Positions 8,732 to 16,468 of a stretch of 39,994 nt of DNA are shown in pieces (within the stretch, counting starts at the first letter, position 1; each line of letters opens with the position of its first letter). Where the stretch lies: the NCBI GenBank assembly GCA_011620595.1, contig WOYX01000042.1, positions 1 to 39,994 on the forward strand, read 5' to 3'. The translations under genes and the position numbers were made by a program. The notes beneath the pieces are model-generated. The model saw only the letters and a list, made by a program, of their open reading frames with translations, had not been told where the DNA came from and ran no database searches. Source of the stretch: Bacteroidales bacterium (GTDB lineage Bacteria > Bacteroidota > Bacteroidia > Bacteroidales > VadinHA17).

Positions 8732-9712
8732 TTGACAACACAGACATTTCGCAAACCGGGAGGATACAACTCCCTCAAGGATAAGAACGGACTCTATATC
8801 CGGTACTCCGCCATCGCGCTCATAGCCTTTTTCCTGCTGGTAACCTCGCTTTTCACCATAGGTCCCGAGGAGGTGGGTGTCATCACACGCTTCGGCAAAT
8901 ATGTGAGGCAGGTGGAGCCGGGACTGAACGTAAAGGTACCCGTTATTGAACGGCTCTACAAGGTTGCTGTCGAGAGACAGCAGAAACAGGAGTTCGGGTT
9001 CCGGACCGTTGAGGCAGGAATAAAATCCGAATATACCAAGGTGGGTACTGTTGATGAATCCCTGATGCTCACGGGTGATCTTAATCTGGCTGATGTTGAG
9101 TGGATAGTTCAGTACCGGATTGTGGATCCTTACATGTATCTCTTCAAGGTCAGGGAACCGGTCACCACCCTGCGTGACATCTCAGAGGCATCAATGCGTG
9201 AGATCGTTGGCGACCGTACTGTCAACGAGGTACTCACAGTGGGGAGGGCCGAGATAGCCTCCAGCGTGCACCAGAAGATGCAACAGCTCTGCAGCGAGTA
9301 CTCCCTTGGCATCAGGATAGAACAGGTGGTGCTGCAGGATGTCAACCCACCCGACCCCGTAAAGGACGCCTTTAACGATGTCAACCAGGCCCAGCAGGAG
9401 AGAGAGACGCTGATAAACCAGGCCAGGTCTGAATACAACAAGGTGATACCAAAGGCCAAAGGCCAGGCTGAAGAGACAATACAGCGTGCCGAGGGTTATG
9501 CCACCGCACGGGTAAATAACGCTCTGGGAGAGTCAGCCAGGTTCAATGCGCTCTACCTTGAGTATGTTAAAGCCCCGGAGGTAACCAAGAGAAGGATATA
9601 TCTCGAGACAATGACAGAGGTCATGCCAAAGCTCGGGCACAAGATCATTACCGACGAAAGCGGCAACAACGTGCTGCCGCTTCTTCAGATGCAACTAACC
9701 TCAAACAACTGA
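8732..9712 (+). CDS. hflK: HflK-like SPFH/band 7 membrane protein
   Basis: The 326 residues are predicted from a TTG at 8732, because no ATG or GTG occurs before the membrane segment; this start is the least certain point. One transmembrane helix (about 22-44, YSAIALIAFFLLVTSLFTI) is followed by a band 7 domain (GPEEVGVITRFGKYVRQVEPGLNVKVPVIERL) and a long helical region rich in Gln, Glu and Ala (KAKGQAEETIQRAEGYATARVNNALGE). HflK and HflC form a periplasm-facing ring around the FtsH protease and modulate its action on membrane proteins. It is followed after 3 bases by hflC. No ftsH is in the window. Confidence 0.92.
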   Translation: MTTQTFRKPGGYNSLKDKNGLYIRYSAIALIAFFLLVTSLFTIGPEEVGVITRFGKYVRQVEPGLNVKVPVIERLYKVAVERQQKQEFGFRTVEAGIKSEYTKVGTVDESLMLTGDLNLADVEWIVQYRIVDPYMYLFKVREPVTTLRDISEASMREIVGDRTVNEVLTVGRAEIASSVHQKMQQLCSEYSLGIRIEQVVLQDVNPPDPVKDAFNDVNQAQQERETLINQARSEYNKVIPKAKGQAEETIQRAEGYATARVNNALGESARFNALYLEYVKAPEVTKRRIYLETMTEVMPKLGHKIITDESGNNVLPLLQMQLTSNN

Positions 9713-9715
9713 CCC

Positions 9716-10666
9716 ATGCCGGCAAAAAATACAAAAATCATAATATATATAACCCTGCTCGCAGTAGGTCTCTTTCTTGTTTTGGAATGTATCTACAAGG
9801 TCAGGGAGACGGAGCAGGTTGTCATAACCCAGTTCGGCAAGCCTGTGGGAGAACCTAAGATAACCCCGGGATTGAAACTGAAGATGCCCTTTATCCAGAA
9901 GGTCAACTATTTCGAAAAGCGATATATGGAGTGGGACGGCGACCCCAACCAGCTACCCACCAAGGACAAAAAATTCATCTTCGTAGATGCCTATGCCAGG
10001 TGGCAGATCACCGACCCTCTTCAGTTCTTCAAGCGACTGACCGATGAGAGAGGTGCACAGTCGAGACTGGCTGACATCCTTGACGGTGAGACGCGTGATT
10101 ATATCGCCGGACACAACCTCGAGGAGATCGTTCGTTCCACCAACAGGACTCCCATCTCCTCCGGACAATTGGGCGAGGAGGCCGGAGATACTCTCTCTGA
10201 TATCCAGACAGGAAGGCTTAAGATAGAGGAGATGATCCTCAAATCCTCCAACGAGAAGGTTAGCGATCTGGGCATTGTGATCCTTGATGTCCGCATCAAG
10301 CGGCTCAACTATGTGGAAGAGGTGCGGACGCAGATCTATGAAAGAATGAAGAGTGAACGTTACCGTATCGCCGAAAGGTTCAGATCGGAGGGACAGGGCG
10401 AAGCCTCCAAGATCAACGGGGAGAAGGAGCGCGATCTCAAGACCATACAATCCGAGGCCTTCCGGAAAGCTGAAGAGATCCGGGGCCGTGCCGATGCCAG
10501 GGCAGCGGCCATCTATGCCGATGCCTATGACCAGACATCCTCATCCAGAAACCTCTACGCTTTTGTGAAGTCGATGGAGGCCTTCCGTATGACCTTTGAC
10601 ACCACCACAACAATAATACTCTCAACGGACGGAGAACTCTACAAATACCTGAAGGACTTCCGGTAG
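9716..10666 (+). CDS. hflC: HflC-like SPFH/band 7 membrane protein
   Basis: The 316-residue product has one N-terminal membrane helix (about 7-26). The HflC-type band 7 domain follows (VRETEQVVITQFGKPVGEPKITPGLKLKMPFIQKVNYFEKRYMEWDGDPNQLPTKDKKFIFVDAYARW), with the typical ERFRSEGQGEASKINGEKERDLKTIQSEA helical stretch and a C-terminal SMEAFRMTFD...LSTDGELYKYL ending. It partners HflK in the FtsH-regulating complex. The ATG is 3 bases after the hflK stop. No strong terminator follows directly; the first is at 11026, beyond the small gene at 10849. Confidence 0.95.
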   Translation: MPAKNTKIIIYITLLAVGLFLVLECIYKVRETEQVVITQFGKPVGEPKITPGLKLKMPFIQKVNYFEKRYMEWDGDPNQLPTKDKKFIFVDAYARWQITDPLQFFKRLTDERGAQSRLADILDGETRDYIAGHNLEEIVRSTNRTPISSGQLGEEAGDTLSDIQTGRLKIEEMILKSSNEKVSDLGIVILDVRIKRLNYVEEVRTQIYERMKSERYRIAERFRSEGQGEASKINGEKERDLKTIQSEAFRKAEEIRGRADARAAAIYADAYDQTSSSRNLYAFVKSMEAFRMTFDTTTTIILSTDGELYKYLKDFR

Positions 10667-10848
10667 CGGGCCGGACCGGCCCCGGCAGCCATCTGCACTA
10701 CCATCCCTGCACCATGTGTAAGGTAAACTGTTGTTTGTCAACAGCCGGGACCTGTATATCAAAATGAACATTGCCTGCGGCTCCTTCTGATGTAAATTAG
10801 CTGTGAGTTTTGAGAGGGCATGTGACTTTTGAAGCCCGGCCGGAAAAA

Positions 10849-10983
10849 ATGAAGACCTATTATCAGATAACAGCGGAAGGAATAGGAATTGTCCTGCTCC
10901 GGAAAAGAAAGATCGCCAAAGCACTTCGCAGGTGGTTGCGTGAAAATGGTTTGTCCTACGAGTACAATTTTTACATCCAATGA
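10849..10983 (+). CDS. Small basic protein of 44 residues (unrecognised)
   Basis: An ATG at 10849 opens a 44-codon frame ending TGA at 10983, in the otherwise gene-free 566 bases between hflC and mscL. The product starts MKTYYQITAEGIGIVLLRKR, has a strongly basic middle (RKRKIAKALRRWLRENG) and ends LSYEYNFYIQ. The ATG is preceded by an A-rich stretch (GGAAAAA), normal for this phylum, and a strong terminator lies 43 bases after the stop. There is no membrane helix or signal peptide; the basic amphipathic helix suggests nucleic-acid or ribosome contact, which is inference only. I do not recognise a family. Confidence 0.6.
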   Translation: MKTYYQITAEGIGIVLLRKRKIAKALRRWLRENGLSYEYNFYIQ

Positions 10984-11025
10984 TCTTTCAGGCACAGGTT
11001 CTTTTGGCATTGTCCGGAGTAAGAT

Positions 11026-11054
11026 AGCCGGCCCGCAAGGCCGGCTTTTCTTTT
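11026..11054 (+). terminator. Rho-independent terminator after the small gene
   Basis: An 8-bp perfect stem (AGCCGGCC 11026-11033 / GGCCGGCT 11039-11046) encloses a CGCAA loop and is followed by TTTCTTTT. It probably ends the hflKC and small-gene transcript. Confidence 0.85.
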
Positions 11055-11066
11055 GCTCTCAGACAG

Positions 11067-11093
11067 AAAAGGCCGCAGTTATCCACTGCAGCC
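11067..11093 (-). terminator. Rho-independent terminator for mscL
   Basis: On the minus strand, an 8-bp stem GGCTGCAG/CTGCGGCC (11093-11086 with 11078-11071, one G-U) is followed by TTTT. It lies about 140 bases beyond the mscL stop and faces the forward terminator at 11026. Confidence 0.65.
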
Positions 11094-11232
11094 TCTCTCT
11101 GTTTCAGCGCTTACCTGCTCAGCCCCTGTCGGGGAAGAACCTGCGCCACCAGTAATATTTCCGTATTCTTGCCATAATCAAACTGTTTGCAAATATGCAA
11201 ACTATTTTTCTTGCCTGTTATTGTATGACAGA

Positions 11233-11664
11233 CTATTTTTTCAGAAGATCACGTATCTCCCTGAGAAGCTCGATATCCTCAGGGGGGGGCGGCGGTGCTG
11301 CCGGAGCTGCTTCCTCCTTCTTCTTGAGATTGTTCATCGCCTTGATCACAAAGAATATACAGAATGCAACTATCAGAAAATCGAGAATGGTCTGTATGAA
11401 GATCCCGTAATTGATTGCCACTTCCGATACGGCTGGCTGAACCACTGCTTCTCCCTCGGTTATGGCCTCCTGTCCCTTCTGGAGAATCGCCTTGAGGCTG
11501 CTGAAGTCAACCTTCCCCAGGAGAAGACCCAGAGGAGGCATAAGCACGTCATTAACCAGTGAGGTAATGATCTTGCCGAAGGCGCTGCCGATGATAATAC
11601 CAACGGCCATGTCAAGCATGTTGCCCTTAACGGCAAATTCCTTGAATTCTTTCACAATTCCCAT
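11233..11664 (-). CDS. mscL: Large-conductance mechanosensitive channel MscL
   Basis: The 143-residue product starts at the ATG at 11664 ([26 protein letters not shown]); a TTG two codons earlier is unlikely. The family features are all present: the N-terminal amphipathic helix, TM1 ([32 protein letters not shown]) with the Gly-rich gate, a periplasmic loop and TM2 (about 83-103, [26 protein letters not shown]). A Pro-rich linker ([11 protein letters not shown]) and a C-terminal helix bundle ([11 protein letters not shown]) follow. It forms a homopentameric pore in the inner membrane that opens on hypo-osmotic shock. It is transcribed alone and divergently from the dodecin-like gene. Confidence 0.97.
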   Translation of the reverse strand: MGIVKEFKEFAVKGNMLDMAVGIIIGSAFGKIITSLVNDVLMPPLGLLLGKVDFSSLKAILQKGQEAITEGEAVVQPAVSEVAINYGIFIQTILDFLIVAFCIFFVIKAMNNLKKKEEAAPAAPPPPPEDIELLREIRDLLKK

Positions 11665-11708
11665 AATCAAGCTTTTTAATGATTTTTTAGATCAGGTTAA
11701 CACTAAGC

Positions 11709-11716
11709 CAAATATA
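11709..11716 (-). promoter_or_regulatory. -7 box of the mscL promoter
   Basis: On the minus strand TATATTTG (11716 down to 11709) matches TAnnTTTG. Transcription would start near 11702, about 40 bases before the ATG. Confidence 0.45.
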
Positions 11717-11864
11717 CAAAAGGTGTTGAATATCCGCCGGTCAGACCGGCTAAATTATTAACCGGGAAATTAGCAAATCACGACTTTTTTTACTATCTTA
11801 CAGGTTCATTGGCTTGTGGAAGGCTATTTCAGAATATTAATTATTAACCAAAAAACAGCAAATT

Positions 11865-12065
11865 ATGGCAGTACTTAAAGTTATCGAGATTCTTGCCTCC
11901 TCCCCCGTAAGCTGGGAAGAAGCAACAGCTTCCGCAGTAAAGGTGGCAGCTAAAACAGTAAAGGAAATACGCTCCGTATACGTTAAGGAGCAGAGTGCGG
12001 TGGTAGTGAAAAACAAGATCACCGAATACCGGGTAAATGTGAAAATAACCTTTGAAGTAGTTTAA
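11865..12065 (+). CDS. Dodecin-like small protein lacking the flavin-stacking Trp
   Basis: The 66-residue sequence (MAVLKVIEILASSPVSWEEA...) matches the dodecin fold throughout: strand, the SSPxSWEEA helix, AAKTVKEIRSVYV, then two strands ending ITEYRVNVKITFEVV. Dodecins form hollow dodecamers that bind flavins, or calcium in some subfamilies. In canonical bacterial dodecins the strand after the helix reads LRWFEV, with the Trp stacking on the isoalloxazine ring; here it is IRSVYV, so that Trp is absent. Flavin binding is therefore doubtful although the shell fold is likely kept. The gene is monocistronic with a terminator behind it. Confidence 0.88.
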   Translation: MAVLKVIEILASSPVSWEEATASAVKVAAKTVKEIRSVYVKEQSAVVVKNKITEYRVNVKITFEVV

Positions 12066-12112
12066 TCATTCAGAAAATATAGGACTAATTTCATTCAATA
12101 AAAACGCCGGAG

Positions 12113-12145
12113 CAGAGACGTTGCGTGCAGCGTCTCTGTTTCTTT
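12113..12145 (+). terminator. Rho-independent terminator after the dodecin-like gene
   Basis: An 8-bp perfect stem CAGAGACG (12113-12120) / CGTCTCTG (12131-12138) has a 10-base loop that can pair further (TGC/GCA). It is followed by TTTCTTT. Confidence 0.75.
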
Positions 12146-12155
12146 CCGGGAAATC

Positions 12156-12182
12156 TTGCATCTGATTCTTTTGTTATATTTG
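12156..12182 (+). promoter_or_regulatory. Promoter of the putative metal cluster
   Basis: TATATTTG at 12175-12182 matches TAnnTTTG exactly, and a TTG lies at 12156-12158. The transcript would start near 12189, only a few bases before the ATG at 12197. This argues against the in-frame start codons farther upstream. Confidence 0.5.
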
Positions 12183-12196
12183 CATTTGTGAAGCAG

Positions 12197-12625
12197 ATGC
12201 GAGCCATATCTCCTTTCCTGTCAGTCGTGCTGATAATGCTAGTGCTGTCAGGCAGTCTTGGCTATACGCTTGTCCGGCACTCCTGCCTCCACTGTGGTAC
12301 GGAAACGGTTACCGCCACCATGGGAAGCAACAGCGAAGATAAAAGCTGCTGCTGCAGCCATCATGACACGGATATTAATCACCGGTACGGCACCGTGGAG
12401 ACGCTTATCTCTGACGATTGCTGCTCTCATGAAACTGAGAGGGTGTTGACAGACGAGCTGGTACTGTCGGAACTGGAGAATGAAATCATCCCCTACTTAA
12501 TGCTGGCTTCGGTCGTGGCGGTAATATATGACCAGCCTGCAGAAAACATCCGTTCATCTTTCACTGACCGGCCGTTTCATCAAGGTCGTGATCTTACAAC
12601 CATGCACTGTCAGATAAGATCCTGA
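12197..12625 (+). CDS. Small Cys/His-rich membrane-anchored protein, metal-cluster associated
   Basis: The 142 residues start at the ATG at 12197, just after the promoter -7 box. One N-terminal hydrophobic helix or signal (about 4-25, ISPFLSVVLIMLVLSGSLGYTL) is followed by clusters HSCLHC (28-33), CCCSHH (51-56) and DDCCSH (74-78), which suit soft-metal binding. The layout resembles the Bacteroidota HYC_CC_PP small-protein type: an HxC after the first helix, a CC pair, then a second hydrophobic stretch near residue 100-111 followed by Asp-Gln-Pro. It is the first gene before a TonB receptor and an HMA protein. A copper or heavy-metal role is inferred from context and Cys content. Confidence 0.75.
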   Translation: MRAISPFLSVVLIMLVLSGSLGYTLVRHSCLHCGTETVTATMGSNSEDKSCCCSHHDTDINHRYGTVETLISDDCCSHETERVLTDELVLSELENEIIPYLMLASVVAVIYDQPAENIRSSFTDRPFHQGRDLTTMHCQIRS

Positions 12626-12762
12626 CGTATTCATAGGGGCAGCATTATACGGATACCTGATTACAGCGTGTCAGTATGATGTTACACGGGACCCTTGTAA
12701 AGAGACTTTCTCAAAGCCTCTCTTCAGGCCATTACAATAAGTATACATTTAATTTCTTCCCT

Positions 12763-15018
12763 ATGAAGCAAATCTTGACAATACTTTTACTTATCATCCC
12801 GGCCGCGCTTTTCGGCCAGGGGAAGATAGAGGGTAAGGTGATCGTCGCCGGAGGAGGCGGAGCTCCTGACAGTGTAGGCATCCCCGGGGCAAACATCGTC
12901 TGGGCCGGAACCACCACCGGCACCTCCACCAACAATGCCGGTTATTTCACCCTGAAAAGAGTGAGGGGGCACAACCTTCTGATAGCGAGTTTCGTCGGAT
13001 ACACTCCTGACACTGTCAGGGTGGAACCCGGTGAAGAGTATATAGAGATCACCCTGCTAGAGAACAGCATGATCGGTGAGATCACTGTCACCGGTCGTGC
13101 TTCGGGCACACACATCGACAGGGCAGCCACCATAGCCACGGTAAACATAACTGCCGCAGAGCTCTGCAAGGCAGCCTGCTGCAACCTCTCCGAGAGCTTT
13201 GTCACCAACGCCTCGGTTGACGTCAACTATGCCGATGCCGCTACCGGTGCAAAGCAGATACAGCTGCTGGGGCTTGCCGGCTCATACGTCCAGATACTCA
13301 CGGAGAACATACCTTCCATCTACGGCCTCGGTGCGGCATACGGGCTGAGTTACATACCCGGCCCGTGGATGGAGTCGATACAGGTCTCAAAAGGAACCTC
13401 CTCGGTGCGCAACGGCAATGAGTCGATAACAGGTCAGATCAATGTAGAGTACAAGAAACCGGCCACCAGCGAAATAATATTCGTCAACGGATTCGTGAGC
13501 GATGCCGGCAAGATAGAGACCAACGCAAATGCATCCCTGAAGCTCAACGACTACTGGAGCACCATGCTGCTGGCACACGGTGAGACACAGTCAGGGGCGG
13601 CCGACCATAACAGCGACGGCTTCCGTGATGAGCCTGACGTGAGACAATACAGCCTCCTGCACAGGTGGGACTATCTGAGTACAAACCTCACCTTCCGCGC
13701 CGGCGTCAAATTCATGAAGGAGGAACGTATCGGCGGGCAGTTTGAATATGACCGCAACAATGCCAACACATGGGATAACGGTTACGGCATAAACATCGGG
13801 ACCGAACGTGCAGAAGCATTCACCAAGCTGGGGGGTGTGTTCGGCCCCTCGGACAATATGTCGCTGGGATGGATACAGAGCTTTACCCTGCATGATATGA
13901 ACTCATGGATCGGTTATAACCAGTATAATGCAAAACAGAAGAGCTATTATACCAACCTCCTCTACCAGTACTTCCCGGCAGACAAACATACCGTTGATGC
14001 GGGTGTAAGCTACCGCTATGACCATTATGACGAGATGAGGCCGGCATATGATGAGCTGACGGAATATATCGACATCGGTGCATGGCACGGGACTGTTGAA
14101 TCACTCCCCGGCGTTTTTCTCCAGTACACATACACTGATTCAGCAAAGATGACCCTTCTCGCCGGGGTGCGATACGACTTCTACAGCAATCACGGGGCAC
14201 AGTTCACCCCGAGGATACACCTGCGTTATGAGCTGACCCCGAAGATGACCCTCAGGGCCTCGGCTGGCAAAGGATACCGCACAGTACATGTCATGGCTGA
14301 GAACCTCTACTTCCTTGCCGGCAGCCGGACAATAGAGATTGAGGATGACCTTGACATCGAGGAGGCATGGAACGCCGGCCTTAACCTCACCGGTTACGTT
14401 CCGCTGGGCGACCGTGAACTGCGACTGACAGCCGAGGTCTACCGGACCAGCTTCATTAAACAGATAGTGACTGACCTCGACACTGATATTGACCGTGTGC
14501 TGTTCTATAATCTCGACGGCAGATCGTTTTCAAATGTCATCCAGCTTGAGGCCCAGCTACAGCCTGTGACAGGACTCGATATCACGGCAGCATGGAGGTG
14601 GAACGACGTCCGGCAGACCATAGGAGGTCGGTTGCGCGAGAAGCCACTCTCATCACGCTACAAGGGACTGCTCACGGCATCATACACTACACGCATGAGG
14701 AAGTGGCAGTTTGACTGGACGCTTCAGTATAACGGCCCCGGAAGAATACCCTCAACGATGGCAAACCCCGAGCCCTACAGGAGGCACGACTACTTCAGCG
14801 CCTACCCGGTAATGAACGCGCAGATTACCAAGTATTTCCGCAAATGGAGTATCTACGTCGGCGGCGAAAACATCACCGGATCAAGGCAGCATGATGCCAT
14901 CATCGCTGCAGAGAATCCCTTCGGTGATTATTTTGATGCTACCATGATCTGGGGACCGGTGCACGGCCGTAAGCTCTTTGCAGGCTTCCGTTTCGCACTT
15001 GACCGACCGCAAAATTGA
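12763..15018 (+). CDS. TonB-dependent receptor of the heavy-metal (HMA-linked) type
   Basis: I start at the ATG at 12763 because it opens a clean signal peptide (MKQILTILLLIIPAALFGQ), giving 751 residues; upstream in-frame ATGs lack one. Residues about 22-105 are a carboxypeptidase-regulatory-like domain. The plug follows, with AAELCKAACCNLSESFVTNASVDV (Cys135, Cys139, Cys140), a Cys-containing plug signature of receptors that sit beside HMA proteins in Bacteroidota. Then come DAATGAKQIQLLGLAGSYVQI and a 22-strand-type barrel with ARASAGKGYRT-like motifs. It probably imports a metal or metal chelate across the outer membrane using TonB. It is flanked by the Cys-rich gene and the HMA gene on the same strand. 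Confidence 0.92.
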   Translation: MKQILTILLLIIPAALFGQGKIEGKVIVAGGGGAPDSVGIPGANIVWAGTTTGTSTNNAGYFTLKRVRGHNLLIASFVGYTPDTVRVEPGEEYIEITLLENSMIGEITVTGRASGTHIDRAATIATVNITAAELCKAACCNLSESFVTNASVDVNYADAATGAKQIQLLGLAGSYVQILTENIPSIYGLGAAYGLSYIPGPWMESIQVSKGTSSVRNGNESITGQINVEYKKPATSEIIFVNGFVSDAGKIETNANASLKLNDYWSTMLLAHGETQSGAADHNSDGFRDEPDVRQYSLLHRWDYLSTNLTFRAGVKFMKEERIGGQFEYDRNNANTWDNGYGINIGTERAEAFTKLGGVFGPSDNMSLGWIQSFTLHDMNSWIGYNQYNAKQKSYYTNLLYQYFPADKHTVDAGVSYRYDHYDEMRPAYDELTEYIDIGAWHGTVESLPGVFLQYTYTDSAKMTLLAGVRYDFYSNHGAQFTPRIHLRYELTPKMTLRASAGKGYRTVHVMAENLYFLAGSRTIEIEDDLDIEEAWNAGLNLTGYVPLGDRELRLTAEVYRTSFIKQIVTDLDTDIDRVLFYNLDGRSFSNVIQLEAQLQPVTGLDITAAWRWNDVRQTIGGRLREKPLSSRYKGLLTASYTTRMRKWQFDWTLQYNGPGRIPSTMANPEPYRRHDYFSAYPVMNAQITKYFRKWSIYVGGENITGSRQHDAIIAAENPFGDYFDATMIWGPVHGRKLFAGFRFALDRPQN

Positions 15019-15140
15019 CAGAACAGAAATATTAAAACCGGACAGAATGAACCTTGCATAAGAAATAACCCACCTGAAGAGCAAACCCTTAAACTTTATG
15101 CAGGTCCCATTCTGCCAATTAACAAATAACATATACACAG

Positions 15141-15482
15141 ATGAAAAGAAATCAGATTATCGCGGTAACGCTTCTCCTGCTCTTCTCTACCGTAGCGCTC
15201 AGCGCCCAGGAGAAAAACAAAAAGGAGATCTCAACGGTAAAATTCGAGACAAGTATTGATTGTGAAAACTGCGTAAACACAATCATGAAGAACATCCCCT
15301 TCGAAAAAGGGGTCAAGGATGTTAAATGTGACCTGACCACCAAAGAGGTCACCGTTCAGTACCAGAAGGATAAGAACAAGCCTGAGCTTTTGAAGAGAGC
15401 CATCGAAAAGCTTGGCTTCACCGCCAGGGAGGTGACGGAAAAGAATAAAGCAGAAGAATCACCTCAGGGAAACAGACAATAA
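15141..15482 (+). CDS. Secreted heavy-metal-associated (HMA) domain protein
   Basis: The 113-residue product has a signal peptide ending LSAQ (about 1-23). A single HMA ferredoxin-like domain follows: VKFETSIDCENCVNTIMKNIPFEKGVKDVKCDLTTKEVTVQYQKDK... IEKLGFTA. The metal-binding CxxC is Cys41-Glu-Asn-Cys44. Its architecture is that of a CopZ-like chaperone, but it is exported. It likely hands metal to or from the TonB receptor encoded upstream. The polar tail (KNKAEESPQGNRQ) is not conserved in the family. The 122-base gap from the receptor gene shows no terminator. Confidence 0.9.
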   Translation: MKRNQIIAVTLLLLFSTVALSAQEKNKKEISTVKFETSIDCENCVNTIMKNIPFEKGVKDVKCDLTTKEVTVQYQKDKNKPELLKRAIEKLGFTAREVTEKNKAEESPQGNRQ

Positions 15483-15679
15483 TACTTGCCAGACGCTGCT
15501 CACTCAACGCCGGGATATTCCTGCCTGCCATGCATGACGGCCCGCTGCCGGAAGAGAGGGGGACGCTCGCCCTGCCGGAAAAACGACTCTCATCTCTTGC
15601 CCTCCCCGTGCCTGCTGACAGGCCTGACTCACCAATGGCGCAACAGATATCCGGGAAGAGGTTCCTGCCCTGGAATGAC

Positions 15680-15717
15680 CCGGAAAACCAGGGTTCGTTC
15701 TCTGCGGTCTTTTCCGG
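15680..15717. terminator. Inverted repeat between convergent genes (possible weak terminator)
   Basis: CCGGAAAA (15680-15687) and TTTTCCGG (15710-15717) form an 8-bp perfect stem with a 22-base loop, between the HMA gene and the tcdA stop. There is no proper T-run, so termination is only a suggestion. Confidence 0.3.
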
Positions 15718-15733
15718 CGTTGAGTGAACCGTG

Positions 15734-16468
15734 TCAGGCTCCGGGAGTTATCCCCGCCAGCTCTCTTATAACCACTGAAGCGCAGGCGATGCCGAAGGCG
15801 GCGGGCATATAGGACATTGTTCCCACGCTGGAAGCCTTGTTGCTCTCTTCAGAGCCGCGGACAATAAGCTCCTTGTCAACCACCTCGGGACTGTATACGG
15901 CAAGGAAACCCTCATGTACCCCCAGCTTGTGAAGCTTTTTGCGGAGCATGCGTGCCAGGTTGCAGAAATTTGTTTCCGAGATATCAGCCACCCTGATGGC
16001 TGTGGGGTCGTACTTTCCCCCTGCGCCCATGGAGCTGACCAACCGCAGATTAAGTTGCAGCGAGTGATATACCAGGAAGACCTTCGGCGACAGGGTGTCG
16101 ATGGCATCCACCACAAAATCATATCTCTCCTCTTCAAGAATGTCAATCATCCTCTGGTCACGGATGAACTCCGGGATTATTCTCAGGCGGAGCTCAGGGT
16201 TAATATCCGTCAGCCTCTCTCCCATCACCTCTGCCTTTTTCCGACCTGTTGTTGATGTCAGTGCCGGCAGCTGCCTGTTTCTGTTTGCAGCTGTTATGAC
16301 ATCACCGTCGATTATGGTCATTGCACCCACCCCGGCCCTGCAGATCATCTCCGCAGCCCAGGAGCCTACCCCTCCCAGTCCGGCCACCAGAACATGCGAC
16401 CGCTTCATTTTCGCCAGCGCCTCGGGGCCGAGGAGCATCTCGGTGCGTGAAAGCCATCCCTCATTCAC
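15734..16468 (-). CDS. tcdA: tRNA threonylcarbamoyladenosine dehydratase TcdA
   Basis: The 244 residues carry an E1-like (ThiF/MoeB) adenylation fold: VLVAGLGGVGSWAAEMICRAGVG (nucleotide loop about 30-35), the acidic IIDGDVI, NRNRQ (62-66) and DFVVDAIDTLSPK. The SMGAGGKYDPT region and the lack of a C-terminal rhodanese domain fit TcdA (CsdL/YgdL). TcdA uses ATP to cyclise t6A37 of ANN-decoding tRNAs to ct6A. The start is a GTG at 16468 overlapping the tatD stop (GTGA), which supports coupling; the first internal ATG, at residue 11, would cut into conserved sequence. It is the last gene of the gltX-tatD-tcdA operon. Confidence 0.93.
   Translation of the reverse strand: MNEGWLSRTEMLLGPEALAKMKRSHVLVAGLGGVGSWAAEMICRAGVGAMTIIDGDVITAANRNRQLPALTSTTGRKKAEVMGERLTDINPELRLRIIPEFIRDQRMIDILEEERYDFVVDAIDTLSPKVFLVYHSLQLNLRLVSSMGAGGKYDPTAIRVADISETNFCNLARMLRKKLHKLGVHEGFLAVYSPEVVDKELIVRGSEESNKASSVGTMSYMPAAFGIACASVVIRELAGITPGA

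Larger units (their letters stand above)
10667..11232. other. Intergenic stretch between hflC and mscL
   Basis: This 566-base gap holds only the 44-codon gene (10849-10983) and two back-to-back terminators (11026-11054 forward, 11067-11093 reverse). A further hairpin, GTTTGCA/TGCAAAC at 11185-11202, is followed by TATTTTTCTT on the plus strand. From 10667 to 10848 I see a short GC-rich palindrome just after hflC but no gene or RNA I can support. Confidence 0.6.

Noticed and set aside
15486-15812. Open frames between the HMA gene and tcdA
   Set aside because: The frames overlap the tcdA 3' end, are Arg/Pro/Ser-rich and match nothing; they look like chance.
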